DNA of 64,000 nucleotides. It comes from Fasciolopsis buskii. Its lineage: Eukaryota; Platyhelminthes; Trematoda; Plagiorchiida; Fasciolidae. Below are positions 37,650 to 50,292 of this stretch, piece after piece. The translations under genes and the position numbers were made by a program. The stretch spans positions 70,387 through 134,386 of the forward strand of contig LUCM01010011.1 of the NCBI GenBank assembly GCA_008360955.1, read 5' to 3'. The number at the start of each line of letters is the position of its first letter. Position 1 is the first letter of the stretch. The notes under the pieces are model-generated. The model did not search any database, was not told where the DNA came from, and saw nothing but the letters and a program-made list of their open reading frames with translations.

Positions 37650-40600
37650 CAGGGCACTCTAATTCACGGTTATCGGCCCTCACTATTGTAGTGAACTAAT
37701 TTACCATTCGTCAGAAGTGCTTCTACGAATAAACTGAGGTCCAAAACTCCCCAGGCTTTTCTTAACTCTTCCATCTAGATATCCTCAGTGATAATTTCCT
37801 GTGATATAGGCTGCTTTTGCAAGAGCAGAGGTGGCGGAATGCAAGTGTACTTCCAAAGCTTTTGCATTGCAGTCAAACGTTCTTTATATTTATCTGTTAA
37901 TTTTGAGCATCAGTGATGCGTGGAAACATGAAGTCCGTCCTAAATGCTCTGACCATGTGACATCAGTACGTATAGTCACAAAGCTGTATGGTTTCAATTA
38001 CTTTTGTTTTCCCGGCAGACAGTTAGGAGCTGAATCGATTGGCTCAAAATCCCAAATAATCATCCACAGAATCAAGGGCTGGAGGGACTGCACAGAAGTA
38101 CTGTTGAAACTCTTAGACACTAATGTAATTTTATCGGTCTTCGTCATCAGGTGTTGTCCGTAACTTATTGAGATACTTAGTCTCCATTCACTCGGCGATT
38201 TATCGATTAATGAACGTGGACTTCCCTCCGGAAGGGCAAGTCCCAAACCCCAGCTGGTTTAACATCATCGATAATTTTCTGCTGAAGTAAGCAATGGGAT
38301 GATGTATTTAGAATGACAACCAAAGGCAATCGGACAATTGAACTGGCATACGGGTATTTTCATTATTCATGCCAGAACGTTAACCAGAGTTCGAAGTGCC
38401 GTTTTCTAAGAAAGCAGAAAGTAGAGGAAATGGAACATGCTACAAACTGTCAGATGGATACAGTAGCATCCCTAACTCGCTGGATGAATGCTGTTAGATC
38501 GTCCAAAAATGACTCAGCCATAAACTACATCCGAAATTAATGTGGGTTTTTACCAATAAGAGATTTTGCTGGATTATGCCAGTGCTCTGAAAGGTAGTAC
38601 AGTACAGCACAGTACATGAAAAATGCAATCAACCAGCAATTTAACTGTTTCCAACATTACTTCTTTCTGATCAGTTCGATCCATCCGGATTAACACAGGG
38701 CCACAGTTGGAGTAAAAACTGCTCTTTAAGAACACAGAGTTAGATTGATTTAATCGAAATGAAAAAAACCACATTGATTTTTGTTGGACAGAGTGAAACT
38801 TGCTGAGAAACTACTAAAGGTACATTGTTTCTGTAGGTTTCTTGTTCGCTTGATTGAACTGAGCTTCTTTTGTTTGCTCGTCCCATAAAAGAAAAGGTAT
38901 TTACCGAACAGATATTTCACACCTTTCGAACAATTGTCTACCTAGACAACTGGAGAGTGGACTTACTCGTTACCACCGTGAAGGCGCTCTGGCTTGAATC
39001 TGACCAGCGACAGTCACCGTGGTGGTAGAGAGTAATTTATCTTCTTCACGACCAATCCACTAAAGTTCTGAATAAGGATATTAAAAGACGTATTGGGTCT
39101 GGAAAAATTGTTCAGTCAGATTCAGCCTGGTTTGGATATATTTTGGGACTTGTGGTCGAGTCAGACAGTAGCTTTCGGATGATGAGTGAACAGTTCTGCC
39201 AAATGGAACATTGAAGCGGCATCCAGTTGACTTCTTCTGAAATTTACGCGATCACACTTACAAATCGGTTTTATTTGGTTCTTATGTTGAACAGCGAAAT
39301 TGCATAGCGTACCCCGATTTCTTTAACCACAGAGAACTAATTTATAATTCGATTAATGGAGAAAGAATATTTTTTGACTAAACCGGTAAAATCTGTGAGC
39401 ACTTAGAATAAGGGAAAATTAGGAATTGGCATCTATTTGCTAATCACCGAAATAGAAGATTTGTTCATTTAGTGACCAACTATGCATTTATGTTGCGTAA
39501 AAAACATGATTACCGTACTCCTACAGATGGAAAATCATTGCGCAATCAACTTGTTTTTCTTTTTTATTCGCTCTGTTGCTGCTCAGATTTTCCTAACCCT
39601 CGCGCATTGATTCTCAACTTGACTTTACCTGTCTATAAAAGTGCAGTTCAGTTCGCGTCAAAAAGTATATTAGACTTATGATCAAATTAGAGTGACTTGT
39701 ATTACTGGGATCTGGTTTGGATAATTAGGACGGTAGATACAGTGTGAATCCCCTAAAGCACCAGACGCTGATTCGTTGTCAATTTTTCGTCTCCTGAGCA
39801 AGGCCAGTCTTGACAAAAAGGACACAAAGTCCCAAAGTATGGGATTTTGTAGTAAGTGAAGTTGTACAAGAATAAGCGTGACTGAGCGGGAGATTGCCAG
39901 GCACGCAGACCTGACGAGCGACAATAGCTGCAAAACCAGTGATGCACTTCCGGGAGTATTTTGTCCTTCCATCCGTACACGAAACATACCACTTGCAACA
40001 AAAATGGACTAACGTGCTTATGAATGATTTATTTGATCCTTTTTTCGTATGGATCTCGGCGTTCATGCCCAATGCACAAATCCTCTGGATGCGATTTTGT
40101 TCGACCAAAAACGTAAAAGACAACAAGAATGACAGAGCAAATCAAAAACCAAAGAGTAGGTGGACTTAGACTGTATGTAAAAAGTAGGTGAGACCGATAG
40201 GTCATTTACTCATGAAAATACAAAAGATATCACTTCTTGGCCAATAGGTGAATCTCTGGCATAGGCGCCCTCAGGCGTTTTTGCCGTGTGCATGCGTTCT
40301 CTAATGTGAGAATAAAAACATTTCACGTTGACAGCACACCTAACATTGTCGTATCCTTGACACCGTCCATTTTGATGATTTGTCGGTCTGTCGCTCACCA
40401 GGGCGAGTAGCCAAGACGGAAATAAGTGGTTGTGTAAAATCAACAAGCGTTCAGGAAATGCAGACTTGCAGGCATATTCCCTAAGATGTGGCTGATCATG
40501 TAATACTGACCTCATAGTTAATAACAGAAACTGTGGATATACCTTAAATGTTTCATCTTGCTTGTTCATCATTCGTGACCGAACTGAGATAGGAACCTCG

Positions 40601-41590
40601 GATGAATGAGTCAAATAACATGGCTCTTAAGTTGGCTATCAACGGTGTATCGAACACATAGTATATACAAGTCAAGAATTATTGGAAATGTATTTGTAGC
40701 TTCCGGAACCGGGACACGATCCTAAGAGGAAAGATTGAGCGAACTCCTTAACAATTAGGCTGAACTGATGGACACTTGATGGTATGTAGAACACCAGCGC
40801 CAGGTGATGTAGTGCCGTTATCCGCTCCTGGATTTCGTAGACCACTCACCTTGAAGCGCCAAATGATCGATATCTAACCAACAGACAACTTCTTTCGGGA
40901 AACGTACAGGACAGCGGCTTAAACTACACGGTACCGATATTTGACAAATTGCTTACAGCCAGACCGGAAGGGTTCTGTGCGGTGAGTTTACGCGGAAGTC
41001 ACGCAGTGCAGTCCGATACAGCGTCCTGCTGGCCTGCGTAGACAAGCAAACAATGGGAACCGTGAAAACGAGTGGTCGAGAAATCCAGACATTCCACGAA
41101 AACGATTGGTCGGAAAGCATCCCACCAGTCGGAATATTTACAACTTCGTTTATATAACCATGAGTTGTAAATTGAACTTGAACTTGTTCCTACTCAGCTT
41201 TGGCTGTCGTTGACTTCATTCGCATAGATCGGGTCGAAGCCATGCCCGTACTTATAGATAATTCATATCCGCTGGTTACCGTAACTGACTGAATTCTGTC
41301 TACTAATTACCAGGCCAAATGCTACATTCAGTTTGTGGTATTCATCTCACGATTATTTGTTTGTTTTCGAACCGAAATTCAGTAGCAGCGGGTACGCAGT
41401 GCTGATGATTCACAACGAGGATAAAAACGATTGCACAGAGTTTTTATTGTTTTCAACAATAAGTTTTGCATCATGACAAATTCTCGGCTGATGATATTTT
41501 TCTCTACTTACACGTGTTAAAACAAATACAGGAGGTAACGACAACGTTTGGGAAGACCGACCAGAAAACAGTTTGCTTCGCCTCGTAAGG
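37650..41590. other. Gene-poor intronic stretch
   Basis: Short open frames only; the longest are 40210-40614 (-, 134 codons) and 37831-38163 (+, 110 codons), without recognised domains. A CTGATGACGAAGACC word on the - strand at 38136-38150 resembles a hammerhead-type core but lacks a following GAAAC block. Confidence 0.45.
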
Positions 41591-41597
41591 CATATAC

Positions 41598-41612
41598 CAT
41601 CACCATCATCAT

Positions 41613-41643
<31 letters not shown>

Positions 41644-41650
41644 AGCGGCA
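41598..41650 (+). repeat. CAT/CAG trinucleotide repeat
   Basis: About ten CAT units are followed by five or six CAG/CGG units, next to the RTE-type 5' region. No reading frame with support uses it. Confidence 0.9.
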
Positions 41651-41799
41651 GCATTTTCCTCGGCATCACCAACATTATCGTTCAGTGTTAAACATCAAGG
41701 AAAGCCTCACTGACCGCTGCCTTTCCCCAGAGCTACAGGTTTCTGAAAGAAGAGTGAATATACAAGTGGAACAGAGAATGGACTTACACAGGCGGGAAA

Positions 41800-42722
41800 A
41801 GATAAGATGCTGCTGAAGCCAACACACGGAGCACAGTCTAACTGCAAAAACACACAAGTCTGTCAATAATTTTGATTTGATAGGAAATGACAACAAGGTC
41901 GCCAATGTTCACAGTTCACTGACATACTTTAGTGAATTCAGAGAGTTAGTGGACGGATCTTTCTGACTCCAACCACGAAGACGTGAGAAACCTAATTTGC
42001 ACGTTTTCTCATTCCACATTGCCACGTCATCTGTTGACCTTTGCATAATTTCTTCCACTACGTGCGACCGACGCAAAATAGGACACGATGTAGTGCACGA
42101 GTGTTCGCATCACGCAACACGCAACCCAACCCACAAAGTCCACTAAGCTTCGTAAGCTGAAATAAAGTATTCTCAGAACCGGCCCCTAATACTAGATTCC
42201 GAAACTCCACATTACTCACCCGCTCACTTCATCCAATCCTGGCGATACTAAGTAGATATCGGTGATCGAAAACGTCCAAACGACAAATATCTCCGACACG
42301 CAAACCCCGTGTCTCACAACCATACAAGAGAATTGAGCGCACTGCGGCACAATAAACATGAACTATCAACTTCAGTTACATATCAGGTCGGTGCCACAAG
42401 TGCTTCCCTTTCTTTTATTCAATCTGTCTCTTCTATCTCCAACCCAATCTGTTTGCTCCTTCTGCTTACCCATAGTATCTCCATTGATAACACGCCCGAT
42501 ACTCGCAACGGTTTATTGTCAAGTGGTGTAGTAGGTGGTTTTCAGTCTGTTAGCCCACACTTTCTCAAGCCTCGTCAGCCTCTGCATCTGGGTTCCTTCA
42601 ATGTGCGCACTTTAATGCAGGCTGATCAACAGGCGTGTTTGGCTCTGACAGTGGACTCACTTTCGATTGATGTGTGCTGCGTGAGTGAAACACGAATTCA
42701 GGATTCGATTAGAGCAGAGTAA
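41800..42722 (+). mobile_element. RTE-like 5' region and start of endonuclease
   Basis: The segment 41800-42260 is the reverse complement of about 61320-61770, which lies just upstream of the - strand RTE-like element. It is therefore best read as the shared 5' untranslated region. A frame from 42309 ends in the endonuclease start: HLGSFNVRTLMQADQQACLA, then SIDVCCVSETRIQDS. It stops at TAA near 42720, after which similarity to RTE coding sequence is lost. It is a 3'-truncated or rearranged copy. Confidence 0.7.
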
Positions 42723-42915
42723 TTCAACTGACTGCGCCAAACGTCTCGTCAAGATATTTTCTTCGCACTTCAGTGTGAAGACAGCAAACCGTTGCGCGTA
42801 TCGGGCGTATGATCAATGAGTACATTATGGATGGGCAGAGCGAGCAAGTAGATGGGGTTGAAGACAGAAAAGACAGATTGGATAAAAGAGAGGGAACTCT
42901 GTGCAGTAGCATACT
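42397..42915. repeat. Inverted duplication of RTE leader sequence
   Basis: The reverse complement of about 42777-42915 resembles 42397-42533. Shared words include CTTTTAT.CAATCTGTCT, CGCCCGATAC.CGCAACGG and the protein-level TPDTRNGLLSS. Similarity is imperfect, so the event is older than the identical inverted repeats at 4.4 and 62.9 kb. Confidence 0.6.
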
Positions 42916-43011
42916 TATCACTGCCCACCCCGCTCAATGCAATAGGAAGCGCGGTCCTGATTATCCTAATCGACGATCGATGCAGTATGGAATTATTTGC
43001 AGGCGAGTAGC

Positions 43012-43375
43012 TCATGGAGATCGATGGACGGGTACTGTTAGGAAGTCCAGCCACTAAGGAGGAGAACGATTAGGGTTCTCAATTAAAGCTGTTGGTTCTG
43101 ACAAAACCCTGACCGCAAGCGAACCGGGCATGGCTGAGTGGAAGCCCATCTTTTCGGATCAATTGTTCTTCCACTCGTTTTTCCAACTGAGGTTCTATAT
43201 CAGATCAACCCTGATTGGGAGGACCAGGAGACTACTTTGTCAGGCCTCTACCCATTGACCTTCCAGACATGACTGGATCTTCGGCTTGAGGTAAGCCACT
43301 CCTGTTTAGCACGTTGGGTCATGGAGGCACAAAGGCCGTCACACCACATCGAGCTGCGGTGTGACAGACACACAG
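43012..43375 (+). repeat. Interspersed repeat, copy 2
   Basis: This is homologous to 28588-28935 in the same orientation and begins directly after the inverted RTE leader. This adjacency suggests the repeat is part of, or inserted beside, an RTE-type element. No coding capacity is seen. Confidence 0.6.
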
Positions 43376-43399
43376 CTCAAACAGATATTGCAAATACAA

Positions 43400-46080
43400 A
43401 ACTGAAATCACTATCTGCAAAGGACTCGCTTGAGCTGCATTAGCGGGAAGAATTTTGAACTAACTTCATTATTCAGGTGAAAATTTGCATTTGACGGAGC
43501 ACATTACCCGTCTCAGGTTCGTAGTCAGTTGGACCAAATCAGTGCTTTCAAGTTGTCTCTCTTCTCTTCGCATTCACGTCAAATTCAGTTTATGAAGTTG
43601 ATAATAAAACGAAATTTGAAATCCAGCTTGTGCGAATTGAAAAAAATTGTTGGCTTCCTTGGCCTAAGCCTGGCAGAATTTTGGTCTGTGTAAGAACATT
43701 CATACCGAATTAAGAATTGTTCTGCAAAATCAAATCAGTCATGAACCAGTCGGTATCATTCAGGCAACTTCATTTTTGCAGCCAATAATTTGAAGGGATT
43801 GATATATTTGAAGCCACAATGTTTGGTTGATACATTCGACCTTCGTACAATTTCCTTACTTATTCAAAGGATGAATCGATGCACATCAGCTGATTACAAA
43901 TACTATACATTTTAAATAAAATATCAAAACGTAGCCAAACAAATGTTTAATCGATCACAAGGGGTACGCGGACGGCAATCCTTGAAAATTTATGCCTCCA
44001 ACGAACCAGTTTTTCTGTAATTGCAATTTCAGATATTTTTAATCTGAAAAGCGATAAACTGACAACCATTCAATCTTAGCAAATACCTGTCCGTAGTTTA
44101 CGAATATGCGGTCGTCTGAACTACGGGCGTTTACGACTAAGTCGCTAAGGCTACGGAGTAAAAAGTACTTCGAAGTTTAATTACTTGCAAAAATTAGAGC
44201 GTTTGCGCATACCAATAAAAACATGTACATAAACTCATGCAAATCAGTGATTATTGAAAATCATCTCTACTGTAACACGAACTAAACTAACTTCTCTCCT
44301 GACAGTTATCCATTGTTTTTGTAACCGATAAGCTACATGTTGCCAGTTCAAATCATTTTCACGACTGCATAAAATTTACTCGTTTGTAGTAGCCTAAAAT
44401 ATCTGGAATAATTATTCTATGTAGTCAGAATACTGGCACCTTTTGATATACCAGTAAGTGAGGAGAACACCTGTAGGATCAAATAATAAGCTTCAATGGA
44501 CTGGGAAACGAAGCAAGTAATTAATTTTACTTGGGAAAATGTGATTGTTTGGTCTCATAGCGACTAATCCACGGAAATGACATTCAGGCCTCTAAAGTTC
44601 CCACTGCGCAAATTTCGACTGGCCAGTTCTGCTTTCTGCTCTGTCGCTTTGATGCATTGTGGCAAGTGAGTTACAAATAGCTTTACCATCCTCAATATTA
44701 TCTGGTTGATCTGGTTTGCATTCAAGACTGTCCTTCCACTAAGACAGTAGTAGAGGCTTCACACCCAGTATGTCGGCGTACGGATCACATGAACCACCGA
44801 TTTCTTCTTATTTGTCATCCCGTAGGTTACACGGCCTAACACGACCATTCAGAGAGCACCGCAGCAGTTTGAATTTCAGTAACGTTGCTATGCTTTCCGT
44901 TCTCGAACTGGCGGACGCATGTGTGCTTCTCATAAAACTAAGTGAATTTCTTGGACCTTTCGTGACTTGTATCTAGGTTTATCGCACAATTCTGAGTGCA
45001 CGGTTTGTATATGAATCATCTGGACGGCCTGAAATTATTTTGATAGCTACTTTTCACATGATCACGTAACTAACTCCATTTTCCTTGCGTGACATTAGTA
45101 TCATTATGCAGTGCCTTTGTGCAGTAAATTCGTTTCATTACTGTTATGGTGATCAGTCACCATCTCCGAACAGCTAAAATAATTTTCACTAGATGTAGTT
45201 CTTTGCCCTAATGCATGCGTATATCATGAGCTCACGAGAAAAAGCACACAACAGTATGATCAATAGAAGGCTTAATCGAATTTGGGTTCATGTGACTGTC
45301 GTTTTAACGCGAGAGTTTTGCAATAAATGCAGACACACACAAACCTAGGGCATCGATTGACCTGATACGGAGATGATCAATTGGAGATTTGCTGCACTGC
45401 GCTAAATGAACCCTGAAATGATGTAATCAAACAAATACAGCCACTGAAAACAGAAAAAAGGTGACTCTAGGCTTTGTAGATTGGTATTAGAAGCTTGGGA
45501 ACTCTTTTCAGCGAAACTTGCCATGAAGGTGTGCTTTATTGAATATTATCCTTCAAAATTTAATAAATTAGCTTGACTATGTTGAACTAATCAAAATGAC
45601 CACATTAGGTTGTATTTCAGTCTTTTTTTTGATGCTTACCAAACCTCCTGTTTCGCTGGTTTGGTTCTTCTGCTATCATGTTGAGCAGCAACATTGTTGG
45701 CAAATGGCAAACTGTTGCTTTATTTGATACGGAAGCTGGAGTTTAGAAAAGTTTGTCAAGGATATTTTTGGCCTAGCAGTAAGCATAGGAAAAAGAATCC
45801 TTGGATTGGAAAAACTTTATGAAAGATTCCTATATCGGATAAGCATCATTTCACCAAACATCAGCTGAACTCTGAGTTGTACGATTTTGTTACTTCTAAG
45901 CTTTGTTCGTCTGTTCGTCAGCAGTCGGATTTGGAAGTCGTATGACACGTATTGAAACACTGAGCTGTCAGCACAATTCAGTTTGATTTTTTCAATGGGA
46001 AAGTGATTGACTACACCACATCTGCTGATACCATTAATTTAGTTTTTTTTGTATTAAGTGTTCCTAAGTTTACTCACTTT
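43400..46080. other. Gene-poor intronic stretch
   Basis: No exon or domain was identified. At 46084-46171 a segment has a strong acceptor and a GTAAGT donor but stops in all three frames, so it was not called as coding. Confidence 0.45.
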
Positions 46081-46613
46081 CAGGCAATCGGTCCAAGAAA
46101 TCGTAGAGTAGGTGGTGATATTAAACTCTAATGATAAGCAGGAGAAACCAAAATACCATCCCACGGAGACATTTGTGGTAAGTAGCAGTCATACAACACT
46201 ACTTCGGTTAATGGTAAATATAAAATCAATCGTTTTGTTTCGGATATCTCATTGGGCTCATAAACTGAACCACCACGACTGCAAAATTCACGGTTTTCCA
46301 TTAGTTTTAACCGATGCAGTATAAAGGCACCCAACAAAAAGCACTAACGAGACAAGCAGTAACCTAAATACTGATAATACATCTGAAAATTAGCGGATGT
46401 TTACCGGATTCCAATCCCAAAATTAGCAATCCCCAGTTTTGGTTCGAACAAACACAAACGAACTCACACTTCAATAATTATCTAATATCCCGGATGAACT
46501 TGGGGGATTAAATCGAAACAGCTTTGAAAATCTTATATCAATCGAACACTTTCACCGTACGTTTGCGACAAAATAAATTTATGATTTACCTGGCTTTACA
46601 GTAATAGGAGATT

Positions 46614-46990
46614 TAATGTGAATTTCCAAATGGTTCGCCATGCAGTGTCGACATCCAACTTGTCATTGAAAACATGGAAGCCCCGTAGAGCTGCTTCATC
46701 GTCCTCAAGAATCGTAAGCGAAGCATAAGTACCGTGTCCGTTCTGGGACACGGACGTGCAACGAACAATTTTGAGTTGAAATCCTTAGCTAATGTGCCAG
46801 CCTGGCTGATTCTCAACGATTCATCGAAAATCAGCACCGATGGCCAAGGCGTTCGACCCACGACGGTTCCTTCCAGGTCCGCATTCCAGTTTGGTTACAG
46901 TTTCTGACGATTCTTGAGGAGCTGTACAGGGCTTCCACGTTTTTCAATGACAAGTTAGATGTTGACACTATATGACGAATCATTTGGAAA
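46614..46990. repeat. Imperfect inverted repeat
   Basis: About 46614-46710 and 46895-46990 are reverse complements with clear but imperfect similarity. Shared words include GATTCTTGAGGA, GGGCTTCCA.GTTTTCAATGACAAGTT.GATGT and CGAA.CATTTGGAAA. The arms share a protein-level FNDKLDVDT, suggesting they derive from one coding repeat, whose family I do not recognise. Confidence 0.65.
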
Positions 46991-48800
46991 AACCATTTGT
47001 CTAGATCCACAGGTAGACTATTTGATGCATCGGCCGGCGGGATACGTGCGGTGGAAAAATATGATTGCAGTTTGTATTAATTTAACGAAATGTACCTCAA
47101 TCTGAATCGAGACGTTTCATCATTTTGAATTTTTCTTCAGGTTTTCTCGCACTTCTTGGCGAGATACTTTGCATTACCCATGAGCGAAGGCAAAAATACT
47201 CGAGCAGATGAGTTTACTCTTTAGTTAGCAAAAAATAACGTCTGAATTGACGCCACAACAGTCTTTTGGCTGCAGTAGATCCAAAGTTCACCAGGGGCAA
47301 AGTTTGCCATTATATGGATTTATTCAAAACACGTTTACTATTTTGCAGTAGTTACCTTTCCGGACAAAGTCCTTGGATCGGTTGGAAACTACAGGTTTGG
47401 GGAGCTAATAGATTTGGGAAAATAGAACAGAAAAAAGCAGCGAGAAATGTGTTAAGCACAAACCATTCCTTTTTTAACTGTTTTGTTCGCAAACACGAGA
47501 TCCGTTGATATTTATTACAGCAAGTTAGTTTGGTTGATCTGAACTCGTTTATTCAGAATTGTCTACTTTGAGTATGGCTTTGTGAAGTTTGCAGCCAACA
47601 CCCAGTAGTAAAAATTCGGCTTAATTCAAGTAACCTTTGACGTTATCAATCCGTTCATGTATTCTACCTGTTCTGATAATCCTGTCTTAAAAATTGTAAA
47701 CGTTTCAAACCGAAGCCCAAAAAAAGTCACGTAAGCAGGGGGCTAGATTTTGAGAACACTTTGAAGTAGACTAAAGTATAGCTAAGGAATGCAATCTCGC
47801 AGGAACTTAGTTTCGTTCCCAAAAAGGCTGCCAGTCAACGTACAGTGACTCTATCAGTGCCAATCAAAACCCCTTGCCAAACACGAATGCCCCTTATAGG
47901 CAAGGATAAATTATCGATTTCTGCAAGAGCAAACACCATGAACGAAAAGTTCTGGGTTCGTTTTTTAGTTTCATCAAGATCATCCGGCGTTAAACATCAG
48001 GTGAGCAGGATTTTTTCTGTACAAGCCTATGATGGAAATTCCGACTCAACAAGCCACCAACCATTTACAGCTTTAGGATTTAGAGTAGCAATAAAATTGT
48101 TTGATTTATGTGAACCATGAAAAACTATCATCAAGTCATTAACTATTTCGTTTGTCCACAACAAATCATTTTGTCCGACCACTAGCCGTCCATCAAAGTA
48201 ACATTGATGTAACCAGGCATGTCATTAGCAATCAAATTAACTTTACCATGGCCAGAAGGACAGTTGGGTGATTCCAGTTACATCTCAAACTACGATTAAA
48301 TTGCTGGGGCGTAACGAAGCCAAACACTATTGGAACTACCGTCACATTCTAACAGGAGTTTTTGTTTCATAGACCTTGGGATGACTCCACGTTTCATCAA
48401 TTGCTGTTTTGTCCGCAGTACAGAGTTGCATTTTCTCAGCTGCCTAAAGAGACGTCTTCCATGTACCTTGTCCACACACCACTCCACCAGAAGTAGCAGG
48501 CAAGACTATCAAGATAAAATAAATGAGATTCTATGAATTCCTAATAAAGGCGACTTGATTTGCTGCTTATCAGCTAAATAGATTGTTGCATTTCTGTTGT
48601 GGGAGAAAGCAGTCGGATGCGGAAGACACTAACTTGGTAAAATACCAACCGCTTCCAGTTGCTCAATCCGCTTATTCTACCAGACTCACTTAGTGGGGAA
48701 TGTAATGCAGTTTCAGAAGCACCCTTTGGCTATGGAAGGATTTCTATGCATTTTTGATTTGAAAGACACTAGCACCATGATACAATGTTTTATATTTCAG

Positions 48801-49471
48801 CCAAGGACCTGCACATGGTGAGAATGGTCAAACTATGGCAGACAAATAAACTTCAACCGAATCTCAGTGAACTACGCCAAAAATGGGATCAAATAGATTG
48901 TCAAATACCAGCATTCTTGATCTACGTGAACCAGCTTACCGCCCTTTTGGAGAATGAGCATACGGACGAAACAAAAACTTTGTACAATCTTTGCGCACGG
49001 GGAATCCACTCGATTGAGGAAATCACAAGTTTCCATAAAGAACTAAGTCAACGCCTAGGGCACCCGTTAGATCCAAAGGGACTGCACTGTTTGCTGGTTC
49101 AACAAATACTGCGGATGGCGAATGACCTATATCAAGTGCTGACCGGAATCCGTAATGAGCTTTTGCACCCGATATTTCAAATTCGTCCAGGCTGTGAAAA
49201 TCCAAGACAGCTTCGGATAAAAGAGAGGATGTGCTCCACAATTAAACAATTATTTGACGCATTGGGTGGGAGCAGCTTGTTGAACGTACCCGTCTTGGAG
49301 ATTCCACCAAACTGGGCATTATACATGCGGACGGAACAAAGGAATCTGTTTGGCCCGGCTCTCGGTTTCACTCTAGCTGCCATAGAACAGCTGGTCAGTT
49401 TGGACCACACCATAGATGACTATTTCCAAGCTGGTGAATTCAATCATTTGATCAGTTCGGCGAAAAAATAA
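48801..49471 (+). CDS. Terminal coding exon of gene A
   Basis: A strong acceptor (ATGTTTTATATTTCAG) is followed by 222 codons to TAA. The ATG at 48785 lies in the intron and is not the start. The protein is mostly helical in character (PAFLIYVNQLTALLENEH, then QQILRMANDLYQVLTGIRNE, then LGFTLAAIEQLVSLD) and ends FNHLISSAKK. No signal peptide, transmembrane run or catalytic motif is evident. The exon starts in phase 1, matching the exon ending at 22081. An AATAAA overlaps the stop codon. The last 45 residues loosely recall the C-termini of WAVE/WASH-complex subunits, but too weakly for a call. Confidence 0.85.
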
Positions 49472-49481
49472 ACACATTAAA
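49467..49481 (+). promoter_or_regulatory. Polyadenylation signals of gene A
   Basis: AATAAA at 49467-49472 includes the stop codon TAA, and ATTAAA lies at 49476-49481. A T/G-rich stretch follows near 49495-49505. This implies a very short 3' untranslated region. Confidence 0.5.
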
Positions 49482-49504
49482 ATATCCAGTATAATTCCTG
49501 TTGT

Positions 49505-49640
49505 TCAAGCTTCCACGATCTTGTGAACTCTCCGACGGCAGTGGGTAAATTCTACACAGCGATAAAAACAAATACTTGGAATTGCACAAATACCAGAGTC
49601 GGGAAGCCCTCCCATTGGGTACTTGATTCCAGTAATTGAC
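49505..49640 (-). CDS. Terminal coding exon of gene B
   Basis: On the - strand the acceptor TTAATACATTCTTCTTTAG is followed by one base and 45 codons including the stop. The frame begins SITGIKYPMGGLPDSGICAI, contains CFYRCVEFTHC with several cysteines, and ends RRRVHKIVEA. The phase-2 start matches the phase-2 end of the exon at 50061. The stop lies 33 bp from the stop of gene A on the other strand, and no AATAAA was seen close by on this strand. Transcripts may therefore overlap the gene A terminal exon. No domain family is recognised. Confidence 0.65.
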
Positions 49641-50060
49641 CTAAAGAAGAATGTATTAACAATAACAAGCCAAAAGGTTGTTATCTCGGGCTCGATTGTC
49701 TGATGCTTGACCAAACAACCACAACAAGTCAAACTAAGCCAAATCAAACATGGCTTTGTCCATCTTGGAGGATGAAGTTACGGCTTGCACATGATACATC
49801 GAATTATGCACAACCGATTTACCAGAAGTATTTAACGGATACCCAAAAGCAAAATATACCATATCTAATATGACCATGAAAGCAGCTGGCTCTCGGGTTT
49901 ATCGATCATCAATCGTGGATTACTAAAGAATCTGGCTTGGTAAAAACTGACCAATAATCTGTGGACCGCTATTCAGAGTTCAGTTTGTGTCGTGTAGAAA
50001 TTCATATGCATATTTTTAAAATGTGCGTTCATAGAGTAGATGGTATCGGATAAAACTTAC

Positions 50061-50191
50061 AGATATAGCTTATCATCTGGTGAGAAATACTCGCCATTGA
50101 TGGACGTCGTCGTTGCGGAAATCGGATTGACTTTTGATTGTGCTATAACTTCGATAGCCCTGGGTGAAACAGCGTACTGTCCACAAATTAG
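50061..50191 (-). CDS. Internal coding exon of gene B
   Basis: The donor CT|GTAAGT on the - strand is consensus. Two acceptors, 15 nt apart, keep the frame: TTTTCTGAG, giving an upper end at 50191, or GGACAG, giving 50176. The frame reads YAVSPRAIEVIAQSKVNPIS, then SINGEYFSPDDKLY, with no stop. It starts in phase 0, matching the exon at 51359-51443, and ends in phase 2, matching the terminal exon. The family is not recognised. Confidence 0.62.
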
Positions 50192-50250
50192 CTCAGAAAA
50201 CATTATAGGGAAACAAAAAAGTAGATACGGTATTAAAAGATAAGATATAT

Positions 50251-50292
50251 ACGTGCATTTATATATCTATATATGTCCATATATATGCACGT
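50251..50292. repeat. AT-rich hairpin in gene B intron
   Basis: ACGTGCATTTATATAT and its near reverse complement ATATATATGCACGT flank a short AT-rich loop. It lies about 60 bp upstream of the gene B exon on that strand. It may simply be an interrupted AT repeat. Confidence 0.6.

Noticed and set aside
46084..46171. Segment with strong acceptor (CACTTTCAG) and GTAAGT donor
   Set aside because: All three frames contain stops, so it is not a coding exon of gene A; a non-coding exon cannot be shown from sequence.
47845..48000. Open frame ending at CATCAG|GTGAGC just before the terminal exon of gene A
   Set aside because: It ends in phase 0, or in phase 2 in another frame, while the terminal exon needs phase 1. 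No convincing acceptor upstream.
48785..48800. ATG-started reading of the 228-codon frame
   Set aside because: The first five codons coincide with a pyrimidine-rich tract and AG, so they are intron; the coding part starts at 48801.
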